In this document: positions 54,703-63,801 of the stretch, in pieces
How positions within the stretch are numbered: position 1 is the first letter of the stretch
Layout: the number at the start of each line of letters is the position of its first letter
NCBI GenBank assembly: GCA_965212005.1
Contig: OZ243038.1
Coordinates: forward strand, 558,001 to 622,000
DNA length: 64,000 nucleotides
Source: G965212005 sp965212005
Lineage (GTDB): Bacteria > Pseudomonadota > Gammaproteobacteria > Porifericomitales > Porifericomitaceae
Direction of reading: 5' to 3'
The notes under the pieces: model-generated
What the model was told of the DNA's origin: nothing
Databases searched by the model: none
Seen by the model: the letters and a program-made list of their open reading frames with translations, nothing else
Program-made: the position numbers and the translations under genes

Positions 54703-56006
54703 TCATCAAGGAATACGCAACCCGGCGCCGTAAGCTGCTGGACGCCATGGGCGATTGCTCCATCGCCGTACTGCCAACGAGCGAGGAGTGCCTGCGCAAC
54801 CGGGATATCTGCTTCCCCTACCGCCCGCATAGCGATTTCTTCTACTTGACCGGCTTTACCGAACCGAAAGCAGTCGCGGTACTGGTCCCGGGACGTCCGC
54901 AAGGGGAATACATCCTGTTCTGCCGCGGTCGCGACCCGGAGCAGGAGCTGTGGGAGGGCAACCGCAGCGGGCTGCGCGACGCCTGCGAGGAATACGGCGC
55001 GGACGATGCTTTTCCCATCGATGATCTGGACGATATTCTGCCGGGACTGCTGGAAAACCGGGAAAGGCTGTTCTACACCATGGGAGAACACTCGGAATTT
55101 GACCAGCGCGTGCTCAGATGGGTCAACGACGTGCGCGCCCGGGTCCGCACCGGGGTCACTGCGCCGGTGGAATTCATCGCGCTGGGACATTTGCTGCACG
55201 AGATGCGCCTTTACAAAAGCCGCCATGAAATCCGCACGATGCGCCGGGCGGCGAATATTTCGGCGCAGGCGCACCGCCAAGCCATGCGCACCTGCAAACC
55301 GGGGCTAATGGAATACCACCTGGAAGCGGAGATCCTGCATACCTTCATGCAGCACGGCGACCGCACCCCGGCCTATCCGCCCATCGTCGGCGGCGGCGCC
55401 AACGGCTGCACGCTGCACTACACGAGGAACGCAGCGCCGCTGAATGACGGCGACCTGGTGCTAATCGACGCGGGCGTGGAACACAACTTCTACGCCAGCG
55501 ACATAAGCCGCACCTTCCCGGTCAACGGGTGCTTCAGCGCGGAACAGCGAGCCGTCTACCAGGTGGTGCTGGCAGCGCAGCAGGCAGCCATCGAACAGGT
55601 GCGCCCGCAGCGAGGCTGGAATGATTCGCATCAAACGGCAATTCGCGTCCTGACCGAGGGGCTGGTGGAGCTGGGCATCCTGCAGGGAGACGTGGACGCG
55701 CTCATCGAAGAGCAGAGCTACCGTCCCTACTACATGCACCGCACCGGTCACTGGCTGGGCATGGACGTACACGACGTAGGGGATTACCGGATCGGGGACC
55801 AGTGGCGCATACTGGAGGCCGGCATGGTGATGACGATCGAGCCGGGGCTGTACCTGCGCAAAGGAATACCGGGATTGGACGAGCGCTGGTGGAACATCGG
55901 CGTGCGCATTGAGGACGACGTGCTGGTCACCCGGGAAGAACCCGAGGTGCTGAGCGCGGCGGCTCCCAGGGAGATCCAGGCGATCGAGGAGCTCATGGCA
56001 GCCTGA
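54699..56006 (+). CDS. pepP: Xaa-Pro aminopeptidase
   Basis: Di-manganese aminopeptidase removing residues before proline. N-terminal creatinase-like domain (FPYRPHSDFFYLTGF), then the M24 fold with metal ligands in LIDAGVEHNFYASDISRTFP, HRTGHWLGMDVHD, TIEPGLY and GVRIEDDVLV. 435 residues, full length. Coupled to ygfB by ATGA; ubiH follows after 285 bases without a visible gene. Confidence 0.96.
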   Translation: MIIKEYATRRRKLLDAMGDCSIAVLPTSEECLRNRDICFPYRPHSDFFYLTGFTEPKAVAVLVPGRPQGEYILFCRGRDPEQELWEGNRSGLRDACEEYGADDAFPIDDLDDILPGLLENRERLFYTMGEHSEFDQRVLRWVNDVRARVRTGVTAPVEFIALGHLLHEMRLYKSRHEIRTMRRAANISAQAHRQAMRTCKPGLMEYHLEAEILHTFMQHGDRTPAYPPIVGGGANGCTLHYTRNAAPLNDGDLVLIDAGVEHNFYASDISRTFPVNGCFSAEQRAVYQVVLAAQQAAIEQVRPQRGWNDSHQTAIRVLTEGLVELGILQGDVDALIEEQSYRPYYMHRTGHWLGMDVHDVGDYRIGDQWRILEAGMVMTIEPGLYLRKGIPGLDERWWNIGVRIEDDVLVTREEPEVLSAAAPREIQAIEELMAA

Positions 56007-56291
56007 CTGCCCGGTGCCACGTCCATCTGGTCGTCGTCAGTCTGCTGAAACCCCCGGGTCCCGCTATGCCGCTCGTTCAGACACAAATCTTCCGGCCTTT
56101 ACCGGGAGTTGGCAACGCCCGTCCCGTGTTCCCGCGCGGGCCGGCCCCGCACTCGCGGTCACCGACAGCCGTGCCTGGCCCTGATCCGGCGGCGCACGGA
56201 CACCGGCAGGATGCGGCGTAATTCTTCCATGCCTCACAGTGCAATGCCGGGCGCTCAGCGCCCGGCGCGGCCGGCAGGCCACCCGCCCGGT

Positions 56292-57515
56292 ATGAGCACA
56301 GTGCAGTCATTTGACCTGGTGATCATCGGCGGCGGACCGGTCGGCGCCTCTTTGGCCTGTGCCGTCGCCGCAACTCCGTTGCGCACCGCCTTGCTGGAGC
56401 GCTCCAGCGAATTCCCGCAGCGGGAAGACGAGCGTGCGCTGGCGCTGTCACTGGCCAGCAGTTACATTCTGCGGGACTGCGGCGCGTGGGACGAACTCGG
56501 CGCCAGACCGCTACGCAGCATCCACGTCTCCGCGCAAGGCTGCCTGGGAACCCTGCGCCTGCGGGCAACGGACATCGACAAACCCGTGCTGGGTTACATC
56601 GTCAGCGCCGCCCGCCTGCACGCCGCGCTGTGGCAGCAGGTTCGTGCGGCAGCGGACTCCGGCCTGACGTTGCTGCAGCCGGCCTATGCCAGCGCATTGC
56701 AGCTCCAGGAAGACTCGGTACAACTACAGGTTCAGCAACAGGGCCGTACATTGCAACTGCGCACCCGCTTGCTGGTGGCGGCGGATGGCAGCGATTCACC
56801 GAGCTGCCGGCAGGCCGGACTGCCGGTCCGGCGCCGGAATTACACGCAAAGTGCGCTATTGACCAGCTGCCGCCCGGAACGGCTGCCGCCGGACACCGCC
56901 TATGAACGCTTTACCGCCCACGGACTGCTGGCAGTGCTGCCGCTGAACGCAGAGCGCTGCAAACTCGTCTGCATGGTGCCCGGCGAGCAGGCGCAGGAGT
57001 TGCTGCAGCTGCCGGAACCCACTTTCCTGGGCTGGGCGGAGCGGCAGTTGGGGTCGCGCCTGGGAACTCTGCGCCAACTCGGACCGCGGACAAGTTACCC
57101 GCTATACGCGCACCACGCGACCCACTCCGTGCAGCAGCGCATCCTGCCGCTGGGCGATGCGGCTCACAGCATCCATCCCAATGCCGCGCAGGGACTCAAC
57201 CTGGGACTGCGCGATGCCGCCTTACTGGCGGAAATGCTGGCTGAGCCGCCCGCTGACCCGGGCGCGGCGGCGCTGCTGCAAAACTATCAGCGGCTCCGGC
57301 AAGGCGACCGCCTGCGGACCCGTGCACTGAGCGAAGGACTGGCCGCCCTGGGCACATACAGCCGGCTGCCGCCCGTGGCCTGGACCCGCAGCGCCGGCAT
57401 GGCATTCATCGATCTGTGTCCCGCGCTCAAGCGGCGCCTGCTGCTATCCGCTTCGGGCCTGTGGGGCCGGCAACCCCGGATTGTCCGGGAAGGCGCCGCC
57501 GGATGGGCCGCATGA
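56292..57515 (+). CDS. ubiH: 2-octaprenyl-6-methoxyphenol hydroxylase
   Basis: FAD monooxygenase of ubiquinone synthesis. FAD motif VIIGGGPVGASLACAV, conserved ALALSLASSYIL, DG motif VAADGSDSPSCRQ and ILPLGDAAHSIHPNAAQGLNLGLRD. 407 residues from ATG at 56292; the open frame upstream has no FAD fold. It is followed by a ubiI-like gene on the same strand, the usual pair. Confidence 0.92.
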   Translation: MSTVQSFDLVIIGGGPVGASLACAVAATPLRTALLERSSEFPQREDERALALSLASSYILRDCGAWDELGARPLRSIHVSAQGCLGTLRLRATDIDKPVLGYIVSAARLHAALWQQVRAAADSGLTLLQPAYASALQLQEDSVQLQVQQQGRTLQLRTRLLVAADGSDSPSCRQAGLPVRRRNYTQSALLTSCRPERLPPDTAYERFTAHGLLAVLPLNAERCKLVCMVPGEQAQELLQLPEPTFLGWAERQLGSRLGTLRQLGPRTSYPLYAHHATHSVQQRILPLGDAAHSIHPNAAQGLNLGLRDAALLAEMLAEPPADPGAAALLQNYQRLRQGDRLRTRALSEGLAALGTYSRLPPVAWTRSAGMAFIDLCPALKRRLLLSASGLWGRQPRIVREGAAGWAA

Positions 57516-58023
57516 ACGGCCCGGCCGGCCTGCTGCCGGCGGCGGCGCGCAGCGATATGGCATCGGCGCCGCGACGCCGTTCGCCCGCTCCCGCGATAAT
57601 CCCGGGCCACTACCGGTCCCCACTACCGCAGCCGGCGCTGGCGCCGGACGTGTCAGGCCTGTCGGAGTTGATCATCGCCCCGCCGCGGCGAACCGGCTCA
57701 TTGCCCGCGCCCAGTGACTTAACGCAACTACCCGTGCCGGGCGCCAAGCCCCCAAAGGCCCGCAGCATAAAGAGCGGGTGCCTCACCCGCGGGCAGCCTT
57801 ATTGCCACACTCAAGCTGCCATCGGCGGCGAAGCAACCGATGGCCCGTTTCCAGTAGCGCAATTTCGACCGGCGTTATTTGCGTTTCGTATCTATACGAG
57901 TTTTTATCGGCCCAACGGTAGTGCGCCGCCCGGGCGGCAACTTCGGCGCGGCACCGTGCCGGCTGCCGCCGACCACAGGCAACGGCAATGACTCCGTTCC
58001 CTCCCGGCGCGGACGGATAAGCA
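57516..58023. other. 508-base gap between ubiH and the ubiI-like gene
   Basis: Normally these two genes are close. The gap holds open frames on both strands but no motif I recognise. There is one perfect 7-base hairpin GCGGGTG-CCT-CACCCGC (57775-57791). It may be the trace of a lost gene or insertion. Confidence 0.4.
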
Positions 58024-59223
58024 ATGTCCCGCAGGCAGGAATCCGCCTCTACCCTGATCATCGTCGGCAGCGGCATTGCCGGCGCCGCGCTGTCGTGCCT
58101 GCTGACCCGGTACGGTTTTCAAGTACTGCTGATAGACCAGACTGACCCGGCCTGGACGCCGCCACCGCTGCTGCTGGCCCTGAACCCTGCCTCGCGCCAG
58201 ATCCTGCACCAGGCTGGGATCTGGCCGCTGCTGCCGTCCGGGCAAATCGGCTCCTTCCACAAAATCCAGATTTGGGATGAGCGCGGCAGCACATTGTGTT
58301 TCGACAGCACCGAGACCTGCGCCCCCGCACTGGCCTGGACCGTGGAGCTGGAGGTGCTGCGCCGAGGCTGGCAAAATGCATTGAGCTCCTGTCGCCCTGC
58401 GATACGGCAAGTCACCGGCAGCGTGCAGCGGATCAGCCGCGGACCGGGCTCGATCCGGCTCGAGTTGAGCAGCGGGGAGCAGTTCCAGGGTACTTTGCTC
58501 ATTGCCGCGGACGGCGCCAACTCCGCCGTGCGCCGGCATTGCCGCATTCCCTGCCAGGTGCGGGATTACCGGCAGCAGGCGCTGGTCTGCTCGTTGCGCG
58601 GGGAACAGCCCCATCAGCACACCGCTCGCCAGGTCTTCCTGCGGGACGGTCCGCTGGCCCTGCTGCCGGGCGCAGAACCCACGTTGTACAGCCTGGTCTG
58701 GTCCACCGGGCACACGCGGGCACGCAGGCTGCTGAAACTGGCTCCCTCCGACTTCCTGGAAGAACTACGGCGCACCTGCCCAAAGCTGGCCAGGCCGTTT
58801 TCGCACTGCGGCCCGCTGCATGCTTTTCCACTGCGGCAACAGCAAGCATTGCGCTACCAGGCAGAACGTGTGGTGCTGCTGGGCGAGGCGGCACATCTGC
58901 TCCATCCGATGGCCGGCCTGGGAGCCAACCTGGCTTTGCAGGACGTCGCCGCGCTCAGCAGAGAATTGCGCGCCACGCGGGACAAAAAACGGGATCCCGG
59001 CGGGCGCTCGGCCCTGCGCCGCTACGAACGCCGGCGCCGCGCCCCCAACCGGGTCACCGGGCAGGTTCTGGATGCGCTAAAATGGCTGTTTGAAACCCAG
59101 CGCCCCCCCCTGCCCCAACTGCGCGGCCTGGGCTTGAGCGCACTGGATACGTTTGCGCCGGGCAGGCACTGGATCATGCATCAGGCCATGGGTCAGGGAT
59201 ATAGAGACCAGACAGCTCAATGA
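58024..59223 (+). CDS. ubiI: UbiI/VisC-like FAD-dependent hydroxylase
   Basis: Second ubiquinone-type hydroxylase, expected to add the C5 hydroxyl. FAD motif IVGSGIAGAALSCLL, ALNPASRQIL, AADGANSAVRRHC and VVLLGEAAHLLHPMAGLGANLALQD. The usual GDAAH, whose Asp holds the FAD ribityl chain, is GEAAH here. MAGLGANLALQD marks it as the UbiI/UbiF group rather than UbiH. 399 residues from ATG at 58024. Confidence 0.88.
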   Translation: MSRRQESASTLIIVGSGIAGAALSCLLTRYGFQVLLIDQTDPAWTPPPLLLALNPASRQILHQAGIWPLLPSGQIGSFHKIQIWDERGSTLCFDSTETCAPALAWTVELEVLRRGWQNALSSCRPAIRQVTGSVQRISRGPGSIRLELSSGEQFQGTLLIAADGANSAVRRHCRIPCQVRDYRQQALVCSLRGEQPHQHTARQVFLRDGPLALLPGAEPTLYSLVWSTGHTRARRLLKLAPSDFLEELRRTCPKLARPFSHCGPLHAFPLRQQQALRYQAERVVLLGEAAHLLHPMAGLGANLALQDVAALSRELRATRDKKRDPGGRSALRRYERRRRAPNRVTGQVLDALKWLFETQRPPLPQLRGLGLSALDTFAPGRHWIMHQAMGQGYRDQTAQ

Positions 59224-59363
59224 ACCATTGTGTGCCGGAAGGCGAATAGTCCTGGCGCCGGCGCCTGTGCACGCAATCCATTGCGGCAGCGGCGATGGTG
59301 TAAGCGGTGCATGATGACAACGCCGGCGGCAACGGCGCCGGTCGGCCTTCACCGGAGTCCTCC

Positions 59364-61076
59364 ATGAACGCAGCGCCACCGGAACCGCCGGCAAATTTCA
59401 TCTTTGAGAGCATCGAGCAGGATCTGCGGCAGGGCGCCAACGACGGGCGCGTCTGCACGCGCTTTCCACCAGAGCCGAACGGATACCTGCACATCGGACA
59501 CGCGAAATCGATCTTCCTGAACTTCGGCGCCGCCGGACACTTCCCCGGCGGACACTGCATCCTGCGCTTTGACGATACCAACCCGGAGAAAGAGAGTGCC
59601 GAATGCACGCACGCCATCACGGAAGACGTGCGCTGGCTGTGTGACGGCTGGAACCACTGGGACGGCAAGGTCTGCCATGCCTCGGATTACTTCGAACAAC
59701 TCTACCAATACGCTTTGCAGCTCATCAACGACGGCAAGGCGTACGTGGACGATCAATCAGCCGAACAAGTCCGCGCCGGGCGGGGCACCCTGACCCAGCC
59801 CGGGCGCAACAGCCCGTACCGGGAACGCAGCCGCCAGGAAAACCGGCTTCTGTTTGAGCGCATGCGCAACGGAGACTTTGACGAAGGTGCCTGCGTATTG
59901 CGCGCCCGTATCGACATGAACGCGCCCAACCTGAACCTGCGCGATCCGGTGATCTACCGGATCCGCAAATGCCCCCATTACCGCACCGGGCAAAACTGGA
60001 ACATCTACCCGATGTATGACTATACCCAGTGCATTTCCGACGCCCTGGAAGGGGTGACGCATTCTCTTTGTACACTGGAGTTTGAGGATCATCGGGCATT
60101 GTACGACTGGTTCCTGGACCAGTTGCCGGTGCCATATCGCCCGCGGCAAATCGAATTCTCCCGCCTGAACCTGAGCCACACGCTGACCAGAAAGCGGCTG
60201 CTGGCGCAACTGGTAGAGAGCGGCCTGGTGGATGGCTGGGATGATCCGCGCATGCCTACCCTGAGCGGACTGCGCCGCCGAGGCTACACGCCCACGGCCA
60301 TCCGTGACTTTTGCCGGCGCATCGGCCTGACCAAAAAGGAAGCCTTAATCGACCTGCGCCTGCTGGAGAACTGCATACGCGAGGAATTGAACCGCCGTGC
60401 GCCCCGGGCAATGGGCGTGCTGCGGCCACTGCGGGTAGTGATCGAGAACTATCCGGAAGGACAAGTGGAACAACTGGCCGTCCCCAATCACCCGGACGAC
60501 CCCTCCATGGGACAGCGCACGCTGCCATTTTGCCGGGAGCTGTTCATCGAACAAGAAGATTTTCAGTCAGAACCGCAGCCGGGCTTCCGCCGGCTGAGTC
60601 CCGGCAGCGAAGTGCGGCTGCGCTACGCCTACCTGATCCGCTGCCGGGAAGCGCTACGCGACCCGGTCAGCGGAGCCATCGTCGAACTGCGCTGCCGCTA
60701 TGACCCGGACAGCCGGGGCGGCAAAGCGCCGGATGGACGCAAAGTGCGGAGCACCCTGCACTGGGTATCGGGTCGCCACGCCATCCCCGCCGAATGCCGC
60801 CTGTACGACCGGTTGTTTCTGCTCCCCGAGCCAGGGCTGGAGGCGGCGAACTGGCAGGATGAGCTGAACCCTGAATCACTGCAGCTGTGCGGCGACGCGC
60901 TGCTTGAGCCGGCGCTGGCCGACTCGACCGCCGGGCAACGCTACCAGTTCGAGCGCATCGGGTATTTCTGCGTGGATGCGAAGTCCAATCAGCGCCGCGA
61001 TGGGGGAAAATCGCTGGTGTTCAACCGTGTCGTATCCCTGCGCGAACCCCGCATGGCAGGGCAGAGGAAAAAATAA
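59364..61076 (+). CDS. glnS: Glutaminyl-tRNA synthetase
   Basis: Class I synthetase charging tRNA-Gln. HIGH motif at residues 43-46 in PPEPNGYLHIGHAKS, FDDTNPEKES, NWNIYPMYDYTQCISDALEGVTHSLCTLEFEDHR (in pieces) and the C-terminal beta-barrels. Where E. coli has the KMSKS-type MSKRKL, this protein has LTRKRL, a conservative variant. ATG at 59364 gives 570 residues, slightly longer than usual at the N terminus. Presence of GlnRS indicates direct rather than transamidation-only charging. Confidence 0.95.
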   Translation: MNAAPPEPPANFIFESIEQDLRQGANDGRVCTRFPPEPNGYLHIGHAKSIFLNFGAAGHFPGGHCILRFDDTNPEKESAECTHAITEDVRWLCDGWNHWDGKVCHASDYFEQLYQYALQLINDGKAYVDDQSAEQVRAGRGTLTQPGRNSPYRERSRQENRLLFERMRNGDFDEGACVLRARIDMNAPNLNLRDPVIYRIRKCPHYRTGQNWNIYPMYDYTQCISDALEGVTHSLCTLEFEDHRALYDWFLDQLPVPYRPRQIEFSRLNLSHTLTRKRLLAQLVESGLVDGWDDPRMPTLSGLRRRGYTPTAIRDFCRRIGLTKKEALIDLRLLENCIREELNRRAPRAMGVLRPLRVVIENYPEGQVEQLAVPNHPDDPSMGQRTLPFCRELFIEQEDFQSEPQPGFRRLSPGSEVRLRYAYLIRCREALRDPVSGAIVELRCRYDPDSRGGKAPDGRKVRSTLHWVSGRHAIPAECRLYDRLFLLPEPGLEAANWQDELNPESLQLCGDALLEPALADSTAGQRYQFERIGYFCVDAKSNQRRDGGKSLVFNRVVSLREPRMAGQRKK

Positions 61077-61098
61077 CGCTGCATCGTAATAAAGCGGT

Positions 61099-61215
61099 CG
61101 CCGAGCGGGTGTTTTCCGCGGTGCCCGGCACCCGGCTGAGAGGCCGGCGCTACGCCGGTCGCGCCGCCGAAATCGGGTCCGGCCAGGTAATGAACCCTGC
61201 GCCCGGTAGCGATGG
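61099..61215 (+). promoter_or_regulatory. Thiamine pyrophosphate riboswitch-like structure (degenerate)
   Basis: Between glnS and hemB. It contains the TPP consensus stretch GCTGAGA after GGTGCCCGGCACCCG: P2 (GCGGTGC with GCGCCGC), P3 (CCGG-CAC-CCGG), then CTGAGA, a P3a-like stem (GGCCGGCG with CGCCGGTC), and a P5-like CAGG-TAATGAAC-CCTG with the typical TAATG loop. P4 would be CGGG with CCCG. The normal GAACCTGAT and CGTAGGGA parts are missing, so binding may be lost or altered. It lies upstream of the likely hemB promoter, with no thiamine gene beside it. Confidence 0.4.
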
Positions 61216-61285
61216 GGCCAGCGCATAAGTCCCAGGCAACACCACCACGATATGTATACAAGGGCCGATCAAGGCTGCGCTCCCT

Positions 61286-61291
61286 TATAAT
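61286..61291 (+). promoter_or_regulatory. -10 element of hemB
   Basis: TATAAT 38 bases before the hemB ATG, with no clear -35 at 17 bases. GAGAG at 61316-61320 serves as a ribosome site. Confidence 0.4.
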
Positions 61292-61329
61292 GTACTACGC
61301 CAGGTCCGCCGTATAGAGAGACTGCAATC

Positions 61330-62352
61330 ATGAAACTGAATACCCCTGCCCGCTACCCGCAAACGCGCCTGCGGCGGCTACGCCGCGATGACTTTTCACG
61401 CCGCATCGTGCGGGAACACCGACTGCAGACGGAAGACTTGATTTGGCCCGTCTTTATTACGGAAACGCCGGGGCGCTCGGCAGTACCTTCAATGCCCGGC
61501 ATAGAGCGGCTTGGAATGCAGGAATTGCTGCAGGAGGCAGGCGAGGCGGTACAGCTCGGGCTCCCGGCGGTTGCGCTTTTCCCCTGCATCGGCGAGAGCG
61601 GCAGAAGCCCGCGGGCGGAACAAGCATGGAACCCGCAGGGGCTGGTGGCACAGGCAGTGCGCGCCCTGAAACAATCGTATCCGCAACTCGGAGTCATTAC
61701 CGACGTGGCCCTGGACGGTTATACCAGCCACGGGCAGGACGGGCTGACAGATGCCGATGGCTACGTGATGAACGACGAGACGGTGGCGGCCCTGGTGCGG
61801 CAGGCATTAAGTCATGCCGAAGCCGGGGCGGACATAGTCGCCCCTTCCGACATGATGGACGGTCGCGTCAGAGAGATCCGCCGGGCGCTGGACCAGGGCG
61901 GTTATCTCCATACCTGCATCCTGTCCTACGCAGCCAAGTACGCCTCCGGACTCTACGGGCCGTTTCGTGACGCCTGCGGCTCCGCCTCCGCCCTCGCCTC
62001 TGCAAAGGGGGCGGGGAAACACGGCTACCAGATGGACCCGGCCAATACCGACGAGGCGCTGCGCGAAGTAGCTTTGGATATAGCGGAAGGAGCCGACATG
62101 GTAATGGTTAAACCCGGCTTGCCCTACCTGGACGTCGTGCGCCGGGTCAAGGAAAGCTTTGCCGTCCCCACGCTGGTGTATTGCGTCAGCGGAGAGTACG
62201 CGATGATCGAGGCGGCGGTCGCGCAGGGGGCACTGGATCGGCGCAGTACAGTACTGGAGCTGCTGCTGTGCTGCATACGCGCCGGCGCCGATGCGGTCCT
62301 GAGCTACCATGCCAAGCAGGCAGCGCAATGGCTGCAATCCTCCTCCGCATGA
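61330..62352 (+). CDS. hemB: Delta-aminolevulinic acid dehydratase (porphobilinogen synthase)
   Basis: Joins two 5-aminolevulinate molecules in heme synthesis. Schiff-base lysines K203 (SYAAKYASGLYGPFRDA) and K261 (MVMVKPGLPYLD). The metal segment reads DVALDGYTSHGQDG, with Asp in place of the cysteines of the zinc-dependent form, so this is the magnesium-type enzyme as in Pseudomonas. 340 residues from ATG at 61330. Confidence 0.97.
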   Translation: MKLNTPARYPQTRLRRLRRDDFSRRIVREHRLQTEDLIWPVFITETPGRSAVPSMPGIERLGMQELLQEAGEAVQLGLPAVALFPCIGESGRSPRAEQAWNPQGLVAQAVRALKQSYPQLGVITDVALDGYTSHGQDGLTDADGYVMNDETVAALVRQALSHAEAGADIVAPSDMMDGRVREIRRALDQGGYLHTCILSYAAKYASGLYGPFRDACGSASALASAKGAGKHGYQMDPANTDEALREVALDIAEGADMVMVKPGLPYLDVVRRVKESFAVPTLVYCVSGEYAMIEAAVAQGALDRRSTVLELLLCCIRAGADAVLSYHAKQAAQWLQSSSA

Positions 62353-62470
62353 GCATGACTGACCGGTCTGCTTGACGCCGGCGACGACCAGCAGACACTA
62401 CCCCCGTCATACGCCGGCGCGGCTCACTGGACGGCATGAAGTTCGCGCCCGCCGGAGCAACCGGCAGAGA

Positions 62471-63127
62471 TCAGATCCGCTCCACCTCGCGCCGGTGCCC
62501 AAGCAGCAGCAAATCGGCGGGACGATGCACAAACAGGCCATTGCTCAGCACGCCGGCGATGCCGTTCAATTGCTCTTCCAGACGACCGGGATCCAGCATC
62601 GACAAACCGCGCACGTCCAAAATCTGATTGCCGTTATCCGTCTTCACGCCCGCCCGCCACTCCGGGCTTCCACCCAGCCTGACCAATTCCCGGGCCACGT
62701 AGCTGCGCGCCATCGGGATCACCTCCAGCGGCAACGGGGATTTACCCAGCACGTCCACCAGCTTGGAATCATCGATGATACATACAAAGCGGCGGCTGGC
62801 GGCAGCAATGATCTTTTCCCGGGTCAGCGCAGCGCCACCGCCCTTGAGCAAATGCCGATGCCGGGTCGCCTCATCGGCGCCGTCCACGTACAGCGGAAGC
62901 GCTCCGGTATCATTGAGTTCACACACCTCAATGCCGTGCATGCGCAACCGGCGAGCGCTCTCTACCGAAGCGGCAACGACTCCCTGCAATTCATTGCGCT
63001 GCCCGGCCAGGGCGTCGATGAAACAATTCACCGTAGTGCCGCTGCCCACGCCGATGTATTTGCAATCCGCTATATATTCAAGCGCCGCGGCCGCTACAAG
63101 CCGCTTCTGTTCCGCATGCGATGTCAT
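62471..63127 (-). CDS. rpiA: Ribose-5-phosphate isomerase A
   Basis: Interconverts ribose 5-phosphate and ribulose 5-phosphate. IGVGSGTTVNCFIDAL, YVDGADEATRHRHLLKGGGAALTREKIIA and RGLSMLDPGRLEEQLNGIAGVLSNGLFV are typical. 218 residues, full length. Converges with hemB across about 118 bases without an evident terminator. Confidence 0.96.
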   Translation of the reverse strand: MTSHAEQKRLVAAAALEYIADCKYIGVGSGTTVNCFIDALAGQRNELQGVVAASVESARRLRMHGIEVCELNDTGALPLYVDGADEATRHRHLLKGGGAALTREKIIAAASRRFVCIIDDSKLVDVLGKSPLPLEVIPMARSYVARELVRLGGSPEWRAGVKTDNGNQILDVRGLSMLDPGRLEEQLNGIAGVLSNGLFVHRPADLLLLGHRREVERI

Positions 63128-63239
63128 GTCGTATTACGCAAATTTAACCAGTCAGTGCAACACTATCGTGTCGTGAGCGGGCAAGTTGCGGCCGCGGCAC
63201 GGCTACCTCCAACCGTGCAAAGCAGAAGGAACGCCTGTC

Positions 63240-63640
63240 AGCGGCCACCCGCAGCTTGCCCACCGGGAACGATACCAGATTTTCACCTTGTGGAAAGCGG
63301 GACCGGACCGAAGCCGGATCGCCGGGATACCGGGGGGACCCTGCACCGGCTACAGGCCGGGAACCCCAATCTGAAGGAGTATCGGTCCCGGCAGACCCAT
63401 TTTCTGGTGTTAGCGCGTCGCCCAAGTAAGACCCAACCCCGCTTTGGCCCTGAATTTTTGCGGCCGATGGTTGCCCCACCGCGCCCAAAAGCAGAGCCCG
63501 GGGAAGTCGCTGGCGGGCTCAAGAGGAAGCCAGGCTTGAGGATCATCCATGCCTGGATTGACTCGTAAGAGCTTGAACACAAGTAAAAAAAGCCGCACCT
63601 CCGCCCGATACGTTGCGGATACAACGGCTCTTGCATAGTT
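63240..63640 (+). pseudogene. IS30-family transposase remnant
   Basis: Plus-strand frames give ERYQIFTLWKAGPDRSRIAG (IS30 helix-turn-helix start), then, after a frameshift near 63310-63330, NLKEYRSRQTHFLVLARR and LKRKPGLRIIHAWIDS, which match IS30-family segments of the type GYRPRQAHFLAxARR and LKREGLRISHEWIY. A stop follows HAWIDS at 63566. Catalytic parts beyond that are missing, and inverted repeats were not found. It lies just before the TonB receptor gene. Confidence 0.65.
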
Positions 63641-63706
63641 ATGCACGTTTCCTTATCGCACAAGTTTTATTTCCGCTTCAGCCAAGTCTCTTTTTAGTTT
63701 CTATAC

Positions 63707-63737
63707 TATAATTACGATCGAAGATCATTTTCGATCG
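63707..63737 (+). promoter_or_regulatory. -10 and inverted repeat before the TonB receptor gene
   Basis: TATAAT at 63707-63712 is followed at 63715-63737 by CGATCGAA, a 7-base gap and TTCGATCG, a perfect inverted repeat covering the expected transcription start. It may be an operator or the base of a leader hairpin. Confidence 0.4.
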
Positions 63738-63801
63738 GCCGACCCCGCTCCAGCCCGTATCGTGCAAGACACATTAATATCAGACAAAAATTGAGATAGT
63801 T

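Noticed and set aside
63283..63663. Minus-strand 126-codon frame before the TonB gene
   Set aside because: Lies opposite the IS30 remnant, which explains the sequence better.
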